Source of the DNA: an uncultured Varibaculum sp.
GTDB taxonomy: Bacteria > Actinomycetota > Actinomycetes > Actinomycetales > Actinomycetaceae
NCBI GenBank assembly: GCA_947253735.1
Contig: CAMYAU010000023.1
Location: 1 to 16,668, forward strand
Reading direction: 5' to 3'
Length of the DNA: 16,668 bases
The notes beneath the pieces are model-generated. The model saw only the letters and a list, made by a program, of their open reading frames with translations. It searched no databases and was not told where the DNA came from. The position numbers were made by a program, and so were the translations under genes. This document shows positions 1 to 7,316 of the stretch, piece by piece (position 1 is the first letter of the stretch; every line of letters starts with the position of its first letter).

Positions 1-1309
1 AGACCCATGATTCGTAGAAGCCAGAGGACATCGCACTCCGTTCTAGCTGCTGGGAGGCTGCTTTCATTGATCTTCTGGAAGTTTTCTCCAGCTCTTCTAA
101 ACTGATATGCCCACCTGCTTTTTGGGCCCCCAACAACGCTTTAGCTAGCGCCCCTTCCGGAAGCGCTGCACGTTCGATAAGAGCCCCAGTAAGGTCAGCG
201 GCATACCTTCCTCCCCCGGTTTCTTTAAGCATAAAAAGCGTGTGTTCTGCCTGGCGCGGGGTACACCCAGGGCAAAAGGAGAGGATCGCTGCGGCCTTAA
301 CCGAGTTTTTGCCCTCCGAAATATCTTGCCAACCTTGGATTACCGCCGAGTTAGTATTTAGCTCAGCTTTTAGGACCTGGGCCCGGCGAGAATCAATGGT
401 GCCTTCCCTAGGGCTAACTACTTTGCCGGACATATCCATAGATTCGGCCAGTACTTCCCAGGCGAGCAGGGTTCTTTGTTTAGCGGTTAGTTTCTTTAGG
501 TCCATGCCTACTTCGCTAATGTAGTCGCGCTCCGGGCTATCTTCGCTAGAATCTGCCAAGTTTTCTAGATCGGCTTCATCATCTTCGCTTAAACCCCAAA
601 GCGATTTTTTAACTATCCGGGAAGTTGGCCTCTTGGAGGGGTCTTGAGCGGCGCAATAATCTTTGGCGAATTTTACTAGCTCCGCCCCTCTTAACCCTTC
701 ATTGTGTTTGTCGGCCAGGGCTTTAAGATAAGAAAATGTTCTTCCATCTACGGCTTTGAACTCGTCTAACGAGATATTGAAACGCAGCAATAGCGAATAC
801 TTAGACTCATCCATTCTGACTACCGATTTAGCAAGCGCCAGGGTAGGCAGTCCTGCTTTAGCGCCTTTACCGCCAGCTTGGTAGCTTTTTGCGTGCTCTA
901 GCATCTCGATTACGACTTCTCCGGCAACATCGATCCCTGCACCATTTAGGGCACCCAGCTTGGCTTCGCGTTGCAGCTTCTTATATAAAGTCCCCCATTG
1001 GGCTTCCAAAGCAGGGTCTAGAACAGCGGAGCGAGACGGGTAGCGACCTTCATCTATCTCCTTGTGGTAGGCGGGGGTGCGCAGTTGTTCACGAGACTCA
1101 ATCAGCTCTAAGGCTACTTTTTGCGCGTCAGTTTCTATCGGGAGGTAGCCTCTAGTCGCTGGGTTTAAAAGTTCGTCATAGGCCCGCTGAATATCGCGGG
1201 CAAACGGATCGGTAAGGGATAGCTTTGAGTGAGCATAAATCTTGGGGGCAAAGCGCCCTCCCACGGACTCCATGCCAAGTTTTGCTCCTTTAGGGTGACG
1301 GTGGGTCAT
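1..1309 (-). CDS. Unrecognised protein, C-terminus cut by window edge
   Basis: The reading frame stays open from an ATG at 1309 to the left edge (436 codons visible), so the C-terminus lies outside. The start is supported by AAAGGA a few bases upstream. The N-terminus has HPKG at residues 5-8 and GGRFAP at 17-22, a combination I know from many actinobacterial plasmid and phage proteins of unknown role. The rest is soluble-looking, Ala/Leu/Lys/Glu-rich and mostly helical, with an acidic stretch in the middle (SEDDEADLENLADSSEDSPE). I see no membrane segment, Walker motif, relaxase HUH motif or zinc ligand cluster. It is the first gene after the repeat-bearing non-coding region at 1310-1849, so it probably has its own promoter there. 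Function unknown; an accessory role in the mobile element is only inference. Confidence 0.8.
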   Translation of the reverse strand, partial: MTHRHPKGAKLGMESVGGRFAPKIYAHSKLSLTDPFARDIQRAYDELLNPATRGYLPIETDAQKVALELIESREQLRTPAYHKEIDEGRYPSRSAVLDPALEAQWGTLYKKLQREAKLGALNGAGIDVAGEVVIEMLEHAKSYQAGGKGAKAGLPTLALAKSVVRMDESKYSLLLRFNISLDEFKAVDGRTFSYLKALADKHNEGLRGAELVKFAKDYCAAQDPSKRPTSRIVKKSLWGLSEDDEADLENLADSSEDSPERDYISEVGMDLKKLTAKQRTLLAWEVLAESMDMSGKVVSPREGTIDSRRAQVLKAELNTNSAVIQGWQDISEGKNSVKAAAILSFCPGCTPRQAEHTLFMLKETGGGRYAADLTGALIERAALPEGALAKALLGAQKAGGHISLEELEKTSRRSMKAASQQLERSAMSSGFYESWV

Positions 1310-1849
1310 GTTTTTCCTTTCTACTGGGCTTTTTGCTATCCCCTCAAGGAAATCGGCCAGGTCAAGCCGAAAGATTAAAAGTGGGGGCAAGGATTGGCAT
1401 TTTCGGAGATTGCGGTGCAGCAAAGCAAAATATGGGAATATTTGTAAGGATTTCCCACCTATGATTTTTAGGCTGAAAAGTGTCCCTTATGCGCTGGTCA
1501 AAGCCTTTTGTGACCTGCGTGAAAACGGCAATTTTGGGGCAATTTTTGCCCGGCCCCAAAAAATAGGTGAAAGCGCCCCTTACATGCAGGTCAGTCTATC
1601 TTTGGATTATTTTCGGTGGCGAGGGTCACAGGGCTACGCGCGCTATAAGAGCCAATTTTGCTTATTTTTGAGAGCAATTTTTAAGACGAAAAGTGTCCCT
1701 TAACTGCTGGTCGGATGGGTTTTGGATTTTTGGGAAAACCGCTATTTTAGGGCAATTTTTGAGGCCTTATTTTTGGGGCTAAAAAGTGTCCCTTATCTCC
1801 AGGTCAGGTAGCGTTTACCATCTTAGAAGTGACGCAAGTCATGGAGCGC
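1310..1849. other. Non-coding region with degenerate repeats
   Basis: This AT-richer stretch between the partial gene and the end of the virB4 remnant contains no convincing gene. The open frames crossing it are built from the repeat units and lack ribosome binding sites and family features. It holds four degenerate repeats (listed separately) and the 5' leader of the leftward partial gene. A TTGACC on the minus strand at 1358-1363 could be a -35 box, but I could not pair it with a good -10. Candidate roles are a replication or transfer origin, or a regulator-binding region. Confidence 0.6.
1471..1806 (+). repeat. Four iteron-like direct repeats
   Basis: Four same-direction copies of a roughly 30-base unit lie at about 1471-1500, 1566-1593, 1685-1714 and 1777-1806. 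The core is AAAGTGTCCCTTA followed, after 4-5 bases, by TGGTC or AGGTCA. Copy 2 is the most diverged (AAAGCGCCCCTTA). Spacing is about 95, 119 and 92 bases, and the spacers share a GGCAATTTTTG-like segment, so the whole may be a degraded tandem repeat of about 100 bases. The arrangement resembles iterons or an operator array, but no replication initiator gene is visible in the window. Confidence 0.6.
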
Positions 1850-1885
1850 TCAGTCCTCCCAAATCGAGTCCTGCTTACCCGCCTT
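1850..1885 (-). pseudogene. Remnant of the last 12 codons of a virB4 copy, right flank of IS-1
   Basis: Read on the minus strand these 36 bases encode KAGKQDSIWED followed by TGA. That matches the end of the intact VirB4 protein, RAGEQGSIWES-stop (7 of 11 residues). The fragment starts at the first base after the IS-1 right end. Joined to the 15-codon fragment at 3217-3261 it gives an uninterrupted reading frame (DIDLY then KAGKQD), which also fixes the IS boundaries. It is therefore the interrupted older 3' end of virB4, or of a homologous gene. Confidence 0.8.
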
Positions 1886-2010
1886 TTGACACTCCCTACG
1901 GATGAATCCTTAGGGATTCTTGCTTCAACGTTGATTGCCCAACCAAAAGGCGGGTCTTATATCTACTCCACAAGCTATGCAGCAACAGTTATTGCTGCGG
2001 TTCCCGTATG
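1886..2010 (-). ncRNA. Probable omega RNA (reRNA) of IS-1
   Basis: TnpB proteins use an RNA made from the 3' end of tnpB and the element's right end; its guide is the host sequence just beyond that end. Here the tnpB 3' region runs into a GAAGCAAGAATCCC...GGGAGTGTCAA hairpin segment ending at 1886. The predicted guide therefore starts at 1885 and reads leftward (AAGGCGGGTAAGCAGGACTC). The 5' boundary given is approximate. The call rests on family knowledge and the visible right-end structure, not on expression data. Confidence 0.55.
1894..1915. repeat. Right-end hairpin of IS-1
   Basis: CCCTACGGAT, a two-base loop, then ATCCTTAGGG form a 10-base stem with one mismatch, next to the GTCAA terminus. 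This is the subterminal hairpin expected at an IS200/IS605 right end and would also form the last stem of the omega RNA. Confidence 0.75.
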
Positions 2011-3111
2011 TCCTACGGTACCTTCTAAAACTCTTATACCTTCTGCCAATATATTTTTGGCGGCGTTAATATCCCGATCATGCCTGGCCCCGCAATTCTC
2101 GCATTGCCAGGATCGGACATTAAGCGACATTGCGTTTTCCTTTACCCCGCAACTATTACAGGTTTTAGAGGATGCAAACCATCTATCCACCTGGACAAAG
2201 ATTTTGCCTCTTTCCTTGGCTTTGTATTCCAAAAAGCCAAAGATGGTGGCGAAACTTTGCATGGCAATACTTTTTGCGAGGTGATGATTCTTCATCATCC
2301 CTTCAACGTTTAAGGTTTCGGCGCATATCACTTGGTTCTCGCTGATTAGTTTCGCCGTCACCTTATGTAAATGGTCTTTCCTCTTATTCGCTATTTTCTC
2401 GTATGCCCTTGCTACTTTGATTTTTTGTTTTGTTCGATTATTCGATCCTTTCTTCTTCCTCGATAATTTTCTTTGTTCTTTCGCAAGTTTTCTCTCTAAC
2501 TTTCGTGTACCAGTTACACCCTCAATTTTTTCTCCGTCCGAGGTGGTGACCAGGCTTGCAATCCCTAAATCAATTCCAACAGCCTTACCAGTCTTGGATT
2601 CTGGCGCTTCTGGAATATCGACGCAGGTAAACACGATGAAGTATTTACCGCTTGGTACTTGTTTAATCGTGGCAGAAACTATCCTACCCTCGATTGGTCT
2701 ACTAATCCTGGCTTTTACCAACCCAACCTTGGGTATCCACACATGGGTATCATCTACGATTCTGGCGTAAGTTGTGCGGTAGGTTTTGCGAGACTTCTTT
2801 TTCTTAAATCCCGGAAAACCGACATTTTTTACCCTGAAAAAGTTCTTGTACGCCCGATCAAGGTCGCGCAAAGACTGTTGCAAGGCCTTGGAATCTATCT
2901 CAGCTAGCCAAGCAGTATCCTCTTGCTTCTTTAACCCAGTAAGCATTTTGGAACATTTGCAATAGCTAAGAGACTGCCCTGTTTCCTTGTAGGCTTTTAT
3001 TTTTTCTTCTAGGAAACGGTTGTACACCCACCTTACGCACCCAAAAGTACGAGCAAGTAGCCGCATCTGCTCCCGGTTCGGGTATAGGCGATACTCAAAT
3101 CCTTTTTCCAT
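1975..3111 (-). CDS. tnpB: TnpB, RNA-guided nuclease of IS-1
   Basis: This 378-residue protein is a full-length TnpB. The N-terminal OrfB helix-turn-helix-like region reads YRLYPNREQMRLLARTFGCV. The RuvC-like catalytic residues are D181 (GIDLGI), E265 (ICAETLNVEG) and the DRD of DRDINAAKN at 345-347. A four-cysteine zinc finger (C318, C321, C337, C340) sits between RuvC-II and RuvC-III. All key residues are present, so it should be active. TnpB proteins cut DNA matching the omega RNA guide next to a TAM, which favours retention and homing of the element. The ATG at 3111 is preceded by AGGTGGT, which is part of a 15-base motif shared with other genes in the window. The gene ends 89 bases before the IS right end. 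Confidence 0.95.
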   Translation of the reverse strand: MEKGFEYRLYPNREQMRLLARTFGCVRWVYNRFLEEKIKAYKETGQSLSYCKCSKMLTGLKKQEDTAWLAEIDSKALQQSLRDLDRAYKNFFRVKNVGFPGFKKKKSRKTYRTTYARIVDDTHVWIPKVGLVKARISRPIEGRIVSATIKQVPSGKYFIVFTCVDIPEAPESKTGKAVGIDLGIASLVTTSDGEKIEGVTGTRKLERKLAKEQRKLSRKKKGSNNRTKQKIKVARAYEKIANKRKDHLHKVTAKLISENQVICAETLNVEGMMKNHHLAKSIAMQSFATIFGFLEYKAKERGKIFVQVDRWFASSKTCNSCGVKENAMSLNVRSWQCENCGARHDRDINAAKNILAEGIRVLEGTVGHTGTAAITVAA

Positions 3112-3115
3112 ACCA

Positions 3116-3130
3116 CCTATGTAGGGCGCG
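3116..3130 (-). repeat. Shared 15-base motif, copy 1 (5' of IS-1 tnpB)
   Basis: CGCGCCCTACATAGG on the minus strand, ending a few bases before the tnpB ATG and running into its ribosome binding site (AGGTGG). Its flank CCCGCGCCCTACATAGGTGG is identical over 20 bases to the copy before the second tnpB (9362-9381). Confidence 0.75.
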
Positions 3131-3180
3131 GGAGATTTTGCCAGTAACGACTAATGCCAACTATCAGTACGCCTTACACT

Positions 3181-3199
3181 CCTGCGGATGAATCCGGGG
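3181..3199. repeat. Left-end hairpin of IS-1
   Basis: CCTGCGGAT, a two-base loop, then ATCCGGGG form a short imperfect stem close to the left boundary at 3216. It shares CGGATGAATCC with the right-end hairpin, as expected for paired IS200/IS605 ends. Confidence 0.65.
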
Positions 3200-3216
3200 T
3201 TTTACGGCATTTTTAG

Positions 3217-3261
3217 ATAAAGGTCAATATCAGCTTTGTTTGTCGAGGCCGTCGCAAGGAA
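3217..3261 (-). pseudogene. Remnant of 15 virB4 codons, left flank of IS-1
   Basis: The minus strand encodes FLATASTNKADIDLY, which matches FLAAASTNKADIDLY in the intact VirB4 (residues 828-842, bases 3299-3343) at 14 of 15 residues but only 36 of 45 bases. The differences are nearly all synonymous, so both copies evolved as working coding sequence before this one was broken. The fragment ends exactly at IS-1. It starts one base after the stop codon of the intact virB4, at the point where homology begins. Confidence 0.85.
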
Positions 3262-3262
3262 C

Positions 3263-5824
3263 TCAGCTTTCCCAAATCGAGCCCTGCTCACCTGCCCGAT
3301 ACAGGTCTATATCAGCCTTGTTAGTCGAAGCAGCTGCCAGGAACTTATCAGGCAGGCGCACCTCCACCGGGATAGCCTGGTCATACTGGTCAGAAAAGAT
3401 AAAGATCGAGCCGCGCTCAACCTCGCGAGTAGGCCGCCCATGAGAATCCAGCTTCATGAGGTGCCGCATCGACTGCCAGTTATTCTGATCCCCCGCAGTA
3501 CCCTTAATAACTCCCGGAGCAATAATCCGGTCAATCCTCTCCCCCGTAGGCTCCAGGTGCGAGAGCACACAAGCCGCAACCGCCTCCTTTTCGGCCTTCA
3601 TCGGACCAATAAAACCAGAAGTCAGAAACTCTTCCAAGTCTGCTTCTTGCGCATCCGAAACCTTCTGAGTAAGCAGCCCTACCGCTACCCGCTGGCTACG
3701 CGCCAAGCGGCCAAGCTGATCAATCTCAGAAGCCGTAGACCCCAAGAAAATCCAAGCCTCATCAAGCATTACCAGACCGTCCCTACCCATTAAGGCACTA
3801 GAACAACCCTTTACCAGCATCCGAATGAGGTTAATAGCCACGCGTTGCGTTTGCGTTTCCGCCTCCGCGCCAGGATCAGGAAGCGGCAGCGACATATTAC
3901 CCACCTCAATCAAAGTAAGGCCATCCCCAGCGCTAAGCACCTCCCCGCTATCACTTAACCCGCACATAGCCCTAAACAGGGAAGAAGATTTAGCCAGGCC
4001 AACTACCCTGTCAACCATATCCCGGTACTGGTCTTCTACGATCCCATCTCTTAGCGCCCGCACCAGGCAAGTACCAATAGAGCGGTGACCTTTACGGTGG
4101 CCATACGATAAGGCCATTTGCAGCGGGGTTTCATAGCTAGACAAATGCGGACCCCACGGGTTAACACTCGCCAACATCGAAGAAGCAAGCTCTATCCCAA
4201 AGCCCTCCTCGCTAAACCGCATCGGATCCAAAATGCCGTCAATACCTACCAAGTCGGATAGGTTAGCTACCGTGCCCCCCGCTGCCAGCACCGAAGCCGC
4301 AAGGGATGATTTAGCTTTCGGGTTAACAAAAATCGTAGGCCGCTGCCAAGAATACTGGTGCGCAACCCAAAGCCCCAGCATCGTTTTGCCAGACCCAGAC
4401 TCGCCATAGATACCAAAAATAGGAGGCGCGTCCTGGTCCATAGCGCTCCTAGGGTCAAAATAGGCAGGAAGACTGTCAGCCTCCGTCATCCCCACCAGGC
4501 AACCCTTACCAGTATTATCTCCCACCCGAGACAGGCTCACGCACCCAGAATGTGCCATGAGCGTTAACGGCATCTCTAGTTGGATAGGGTTAGCCCTAAC
4601 CGGGGAAGTTAGCCAACACTCCTTGAGCGCGAGCATTTGCCGAGAAGTCATCTCCACCGTAGAAAGAGCCGAAAAATTAGACCCAATCTCTTCTACCGCC
4701 CCATAAGCCTCCGGCATAGCAAACGTCACCCTAGCCTCAATAATGGTAGGTGGAGGATTATTACCCCGATACAAAGTACGCAAGTAAGATAAAGTCTGCT
4801 CTTTTTCCTCCAGCTCAATCTTGTCGAGCTTATTTTCCCGATACCGCTCGTTAATATCGGCAATATAGTTCTTGCGCTGCCGATCTAGCTCCTTAGCGGT
4901 AATCGTGCCGGGCTCTACTTTCGCACGCAGCGATACACACATAGCCCCACTATCAATCAGGTGAGCCCACCAACCAGCCTCATCACTTACCGCATCCGCC
5001 CACTCAATATTAATATCCTCAACCGCGCCAAAACGGATCGCATGGTGTCCATCAATAACCGGCCAGTTAGCAGGCTCCACCCCCCGATAGTAAAGATCCT
5101 GTCCAGCACGCGCCGCCCCCGCAGAAGAAAACACATGCAACCTGTCAGGCTCACTCATAATCGGGGTAGCAGAATTCCTGCCACTATTCCACCAGTTATC
5201 GGCATACTCAAGCTGGCTTCTAAGCGCAATCTGAAGTCCCGCCCTAGTCATAGCCGAGTTAACCCGCTCAAAATCAGCATCAAAATCCCGAAGCGGAGCA
5301 CCCTCGGGGGTAACAAACTGCTCCATCACCGAAGCGATAGCGTCCTTAAACCCGGTAGCTGCGAGCTTTGGCACCAGACGCACCCCCAGCAGCGTAAAAC
5401 GCTCCGAAACAGTCTTATCCCCATAAAGAGCACTGAGCCTATCAAAACTAGGATGCTTAGCCGGAGGAGAATAATAGCGGCGCAGAGAAATCTCAAGTAA
5501 GTGAATATCCCGGTAATCTGCCCGAGACATTTTCCGGTTTTGAATCCCGCCAGTCTTAGTGATCCCAGACAGGCTCTCTACCGCCCGATATAACGGTTCA
5601 GCAGTGCGAAGACGCAGCGCCAAAGTTTTAGCCTCTACCGTTGGCCCCATCGGGACCGCATAGTATGCCCACACCGATCCGTCAATCCCGCGAATCCGCC
5701 CATCCGCGTAAGTTTCTACCTTAGCTGTAGGGATCGGGGGCCGGTCCGGCATAGCGGTAATCTCCCGCCAAGCAAGATCAGCGGCTTTCTTTGGGTTGGC
5801 AGGGCCTCTATTCTTCCTCAGCAT
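3263..5824 (-). CDS. VirB4-like conjugation ATPase
   Basis: This 853-residue protein resembles the VirB4/TraC/TcpF-type motor of Gram-positive type IV secretion systems, a cytoplasmic or membrane-bound ATPase that drives assembly and transfer. The Walker A motif is GESGSGKT (474-481) and Walker B is GLVMLDEAW (683-691). A Gln-rich sensor region follows (LLTQKVSD, 718-725). The N-terminal half has the long domain preceding the ATPase core that is usual in VirB4 proteins. The ATG at 5824 lies inside the end of the TcpC-like gene (17-base overlap), implying translational coupling. The last 27 codons are paralogous to the fragments flanking IS-1, so the present 3' end seems to have been acquired or repaired after the older one was hit by IS-1. 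Confidence 0.92.
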   Translation of the reverse strand: MLRKNRGPANPKKAADLAWREITAMPDRPPIPTAKVETYADGRIRGIDGSVWAYYAVPMGPTVEAKTLALRLRTAEPLYRAVESLSGITKTGGIQNRKMSRADYRDIHLLEISLRRYYSPPAKHPSFDRLSALYGDKTVSERFTLLGVRLVPKLAATGFKDAIASVMEQFVTPEGAPLRDFDADFERVNSAMTRAGLQIALRSQLEYADNWWNSGRNSATPIMSEPDRLHVFSSAGAARAGQDLYYRGVEPANWPVIDGHHAIRFGAVEDINIEWADAVSDEAGWWAHLIDSGAMCVSLRAKVEPGTITAKELDRQRKNYIADINERYRENKLDKIELEEKEQTLSYLRTLYRGNNPPPTIIEARVTFAMPEAYGAVEEIGSNFSALSTVEMTSRQMLALKECWLTSPVRANPIQLEMPLTLMAHSGCVSLSRVGDNTGKGCLVGMTEADSLPAYFDPRSAMDQDAPPIFGIYGESGSGKTMLGLWVAHQYSWQRPTIFVNPKAKSSLAASVLAAGGTVANLSDLVGIDGILDPMRFSEEGFGIELASSMLASVNPWGPHLSSYETPLQMALSYGHRKGHRSIGTCLVRALRDGIVEDQYRDMVDRVVGLAKSSSLFRAMCGLSDSGEVLSAGDGLTLIEVGNMSLPLPDPGAEAETQTQRVAINLIRMLVKGCSSALMGRDGLVMLDEAWIFLGSTASEIDQLGRLARSQRVAVGLLTQKVSDAQEADLEEFLTSGFIGPMKAEKEAVAACVLSHLEPTGERIDRIIAPGVIKGTAGDQNNWQSMRHLMKLDSHGRPTREVERGSIFIFSDQYDQAIPVEVRLPDKFLAAASTNKADIDLYRAGEQGSIWES

Positions 5825-6929
5825 TCTCTATCCTGGCCCCCTTTTCGTCAATCTCCTTTCCAAACCGGTCAAAATACTTCGGCTTCTTCTTCTCCTCGAT
5901 CTTGTCCGGGGTGGCCTGAGAATCATCAATGCCTTCCTCCCCGTTTTGATACTTCTTCAAGATCGGGCCAGTACCAGCCCCGCCCCAAGCCACAATCACC
6001 GGGGTAGCGGTGTTAGTCTTATCGGCCAAAAGGTCCATCTCAAAAGTGGGCAGATTTAGTGAATGGTTAACATCCGTCCCTTCCCAAATAACCGAGAGCA
6101 CAACCCGCACGATCATTTGGGCAGGAATAACCCGGTTACCATCCTTATCTACGTTAGAGAATCCTCTAGCAGGGGCAACCTCCCCCATCTGGACTCGTTT
6201 AAGTTCTTGGACCTTAGCTAATGGAATATAGACACGCCCAGCTTTACCATCCCCGGTTACCTGCTTTAGAGCCGACGGGTCCCCGGAGGTAAAAGCTACC
6301 GCCCAAGCGTTAACTGCCGCCTCTAGGCCTTGCGGGGCGTTAACCGGGACCATGCCAGGCCAAGTTCTAAGATTTACTGACCCACCGGCGGGACGCTGCG
6401 GAGTAAGAGAAGGCTCCCCGTTAGCTTTAACCGACCCGGAAGACTCCACCACCGGGACAGTCGCGGTATAAAGGTTGCCTGCCGGATCCGAAACCGTCAT
6501 GAAGTGCAGGTAGCTTTTCTGATTCGCAAGATCTTCTTTTTCATGTTTAGTTCTGCCTTCACTAAGCGGCTTTATTAACTCATAGCGGTCCCAGGACACA
6601 AAGCGGGCCCCTGGAAGTGGGGGAATATCGGTAGCTAGCCATTCTTGCAGTTTAGAAATAGCGACGGAGCGGCCTTGCACTTCGGCGGTAAGGGTGGTTT
6701 CCTGCTCGGGGGTGGCAGTAACTTTCGCTATCTCAGCTGGAAGCCCCGCAAGTAGCACAGAAAGTACTAGCAGTACCGGCATGAAACCGTAGGCGGCTAC
6801 CTGTACATATTTGCGCAGAAAAAATGCTTTACGCACGCTGGGAGGCTGATATACCCCGGTGGTGGGTCGCTCATAAGATATGCCTGAACGCCAACCAGTT
6901 TTTTGCTTTCCCTTAGCTCTTTTCCCCAC
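5808..6929 (-). CDS. TcpC/VirB8-like conjugal transfer protein
   Basis: The 373-residue protein has a basic cytoplasmic N-terminus, one membrane segment at about 43-63 (AAYGFMPVLLVLSVLLAGLP) and a large extracytoplasmic part. That is the topology of TcpC, the Gram-positive counterpart of VirB8 with NTF2-like domains. A segment near 193-215 (LRTWPGMVPVNAPQGLEAAVNAW) fits the start of the second such domain. The C-terminus is charged (DKIEEKKKPKYFDRFGKEIDEKGA). Its position directly before virB4 supports a channel role. The start is GTG at 6929, three bases after the stop of the preceding gene with no strong ribosome binding site, so it probably relies on coupling. The family call rests on topology and context. 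Confidence 0.78.
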   Translation of the reverse strand: MGKRAKGKQKTGWRSGISYERPTTGVYQPPSVRKAFFLRKYVQVAAYGFMPVLLVLSVLLAGLPAEIAKVTATPEQETTLTAEVQGRSVAISKLQEWLATDIPPLPGARFVSWDRYELIKPLSEGRTKHEKEDLANQKSYLHFMTVSDPAGNLYTATVPVVESSGSVKANGEPSLTPQRPAGGSVNLRTWPGMVPVNAPQGLEAAVNAWAVAFTSGDPSALKQVTGDGKAGRVYIPLAKVQELKRVQMGEVAPARGFSNVDKDGNRVIPAQMIVRVVLSVIWEGTDVNHSLNLPTFEMDLLADKTNTATPVIVAWGGAGTGPILKKYQNGEEGIDDSQATPDKIEEKKKPKYFDRFGKEIDEKGARIENAEEE

Positions 6930-6932
6930 TGT

Positions 6933-7313
6933 TTATTCTTTCTCGTCCGGTTCGTCAGCTGCTACAGGTGATGGTTCTTCGCTAGCCTTTGCCGTTTCCA
7001 GGGCTTCCAACTGTCTTTTCGCGTGGAGGGCAACTTCTTCACTGTTTTCTAAAGCCTCTAGTTGGCGTTTCGCGTGGAGGGCAACTATTGCGTCTCTATC
7101 GAAAACCAGGGTGCGTAAAGTCTCCTCGTCTAAGCCGCCCTCCCTAACCAGGGCGCGCCGAATCTTCCCGTCCGGGTGCGTGGCTAAAGCCTTGGTGCAC
7201 CTGTCGCATCTAACTCCCTTGGTAGGGCGAAAACAGATGCGCCAATGCTTTCGGTCGGGAGGAAACGGCACGTCCTCGCTAGGGTTGATAGGCCGCCAGG
7301 AACGACAAAACAT
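6933..7313 (-). CDS. 126-residue protein with a CxxC pair and a tandem repeat
   Basis: I do not recognise this gene. It begins MFCRSWRPIN and has four cysteines (C3, C27, C36, C39), two of them in RCDRC, so a small metal-binding site is possible. The helical middle (ATHPDGKIRRALVREGGLDEET) recalls short HEAT-like or leucine-rich-variant repeats. The unit VALHAKRQLEALE occurs twice, at 77-89 and 94-106 (17-residue period), followed by an acidic tail. It starts three bases after the stop of the 182-residue gene and ends three bases before the TcpC-like gene, so it belongs to the same transfer operon. Role unknown. Confidence 0.75.
   Translation of the reverse strand: MFCRSWRPINPSEDVPFPPDRKHWRICFRPTKGVRCDRCTKALATHPDGKIRRALVREGGLDEETLRTLVFDRDAIVALHAKRQLEALENSEEVALHAKRQLEALETAKASEEPSPVAADEPDEKE
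7009..7087. repeat. 51-base in-frame tandem repeat
   Basis: TTTCGCGTGGAGGGCAACT occurs near 7016 and again 51 bases later, each as part of a longer imperfect unit. It encodes the doubled VALHAKRQLEALE segment of the 126-residue protein and looks like a recent internal duplication. Confidence 0.65.
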
Positions 7314-7316
7314 GGC

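Larger units (their letters stand above)
1886..3216 (-). mobile_element. IS-1: tnpB-only element of the IS200/IS605 superfamily
   Basis: The element is 1331 bases long if the boundaries drawn from the interrupted virB4 remnant are right. Its left end abuts TTTAT (minus strand, 3221-3217), a plausible target and TAM. Its right end finishes in GGGAGTGTCAA, typical of this superfamily. Both ends hold a short subterminal hairpin sharing CGGATGAATCC (left 3181-3199, right 1894-1915; the right stem pairs 9 of 10). It carries tnpB but no tnpA transposase, so it must move with help in trans or spread by TnpB-driven homing. There is no target duplication of the usual kind, as expected for this family. 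Confidence 0.82.

Noticed and set aside
1308..1703. Plus-strand open frame of 131 codons
   Set aside because: It starts on top of the leftward gene's start codon, runs through the degenerate repeats, and has no ribosome binding site or recognisable composition.
1829..2284. Plus-strand open frame of 151 codons
   Set aside because: It is antisense to the IS-1 right end and tnpB 3' end, whose function is clear on the minus strand.
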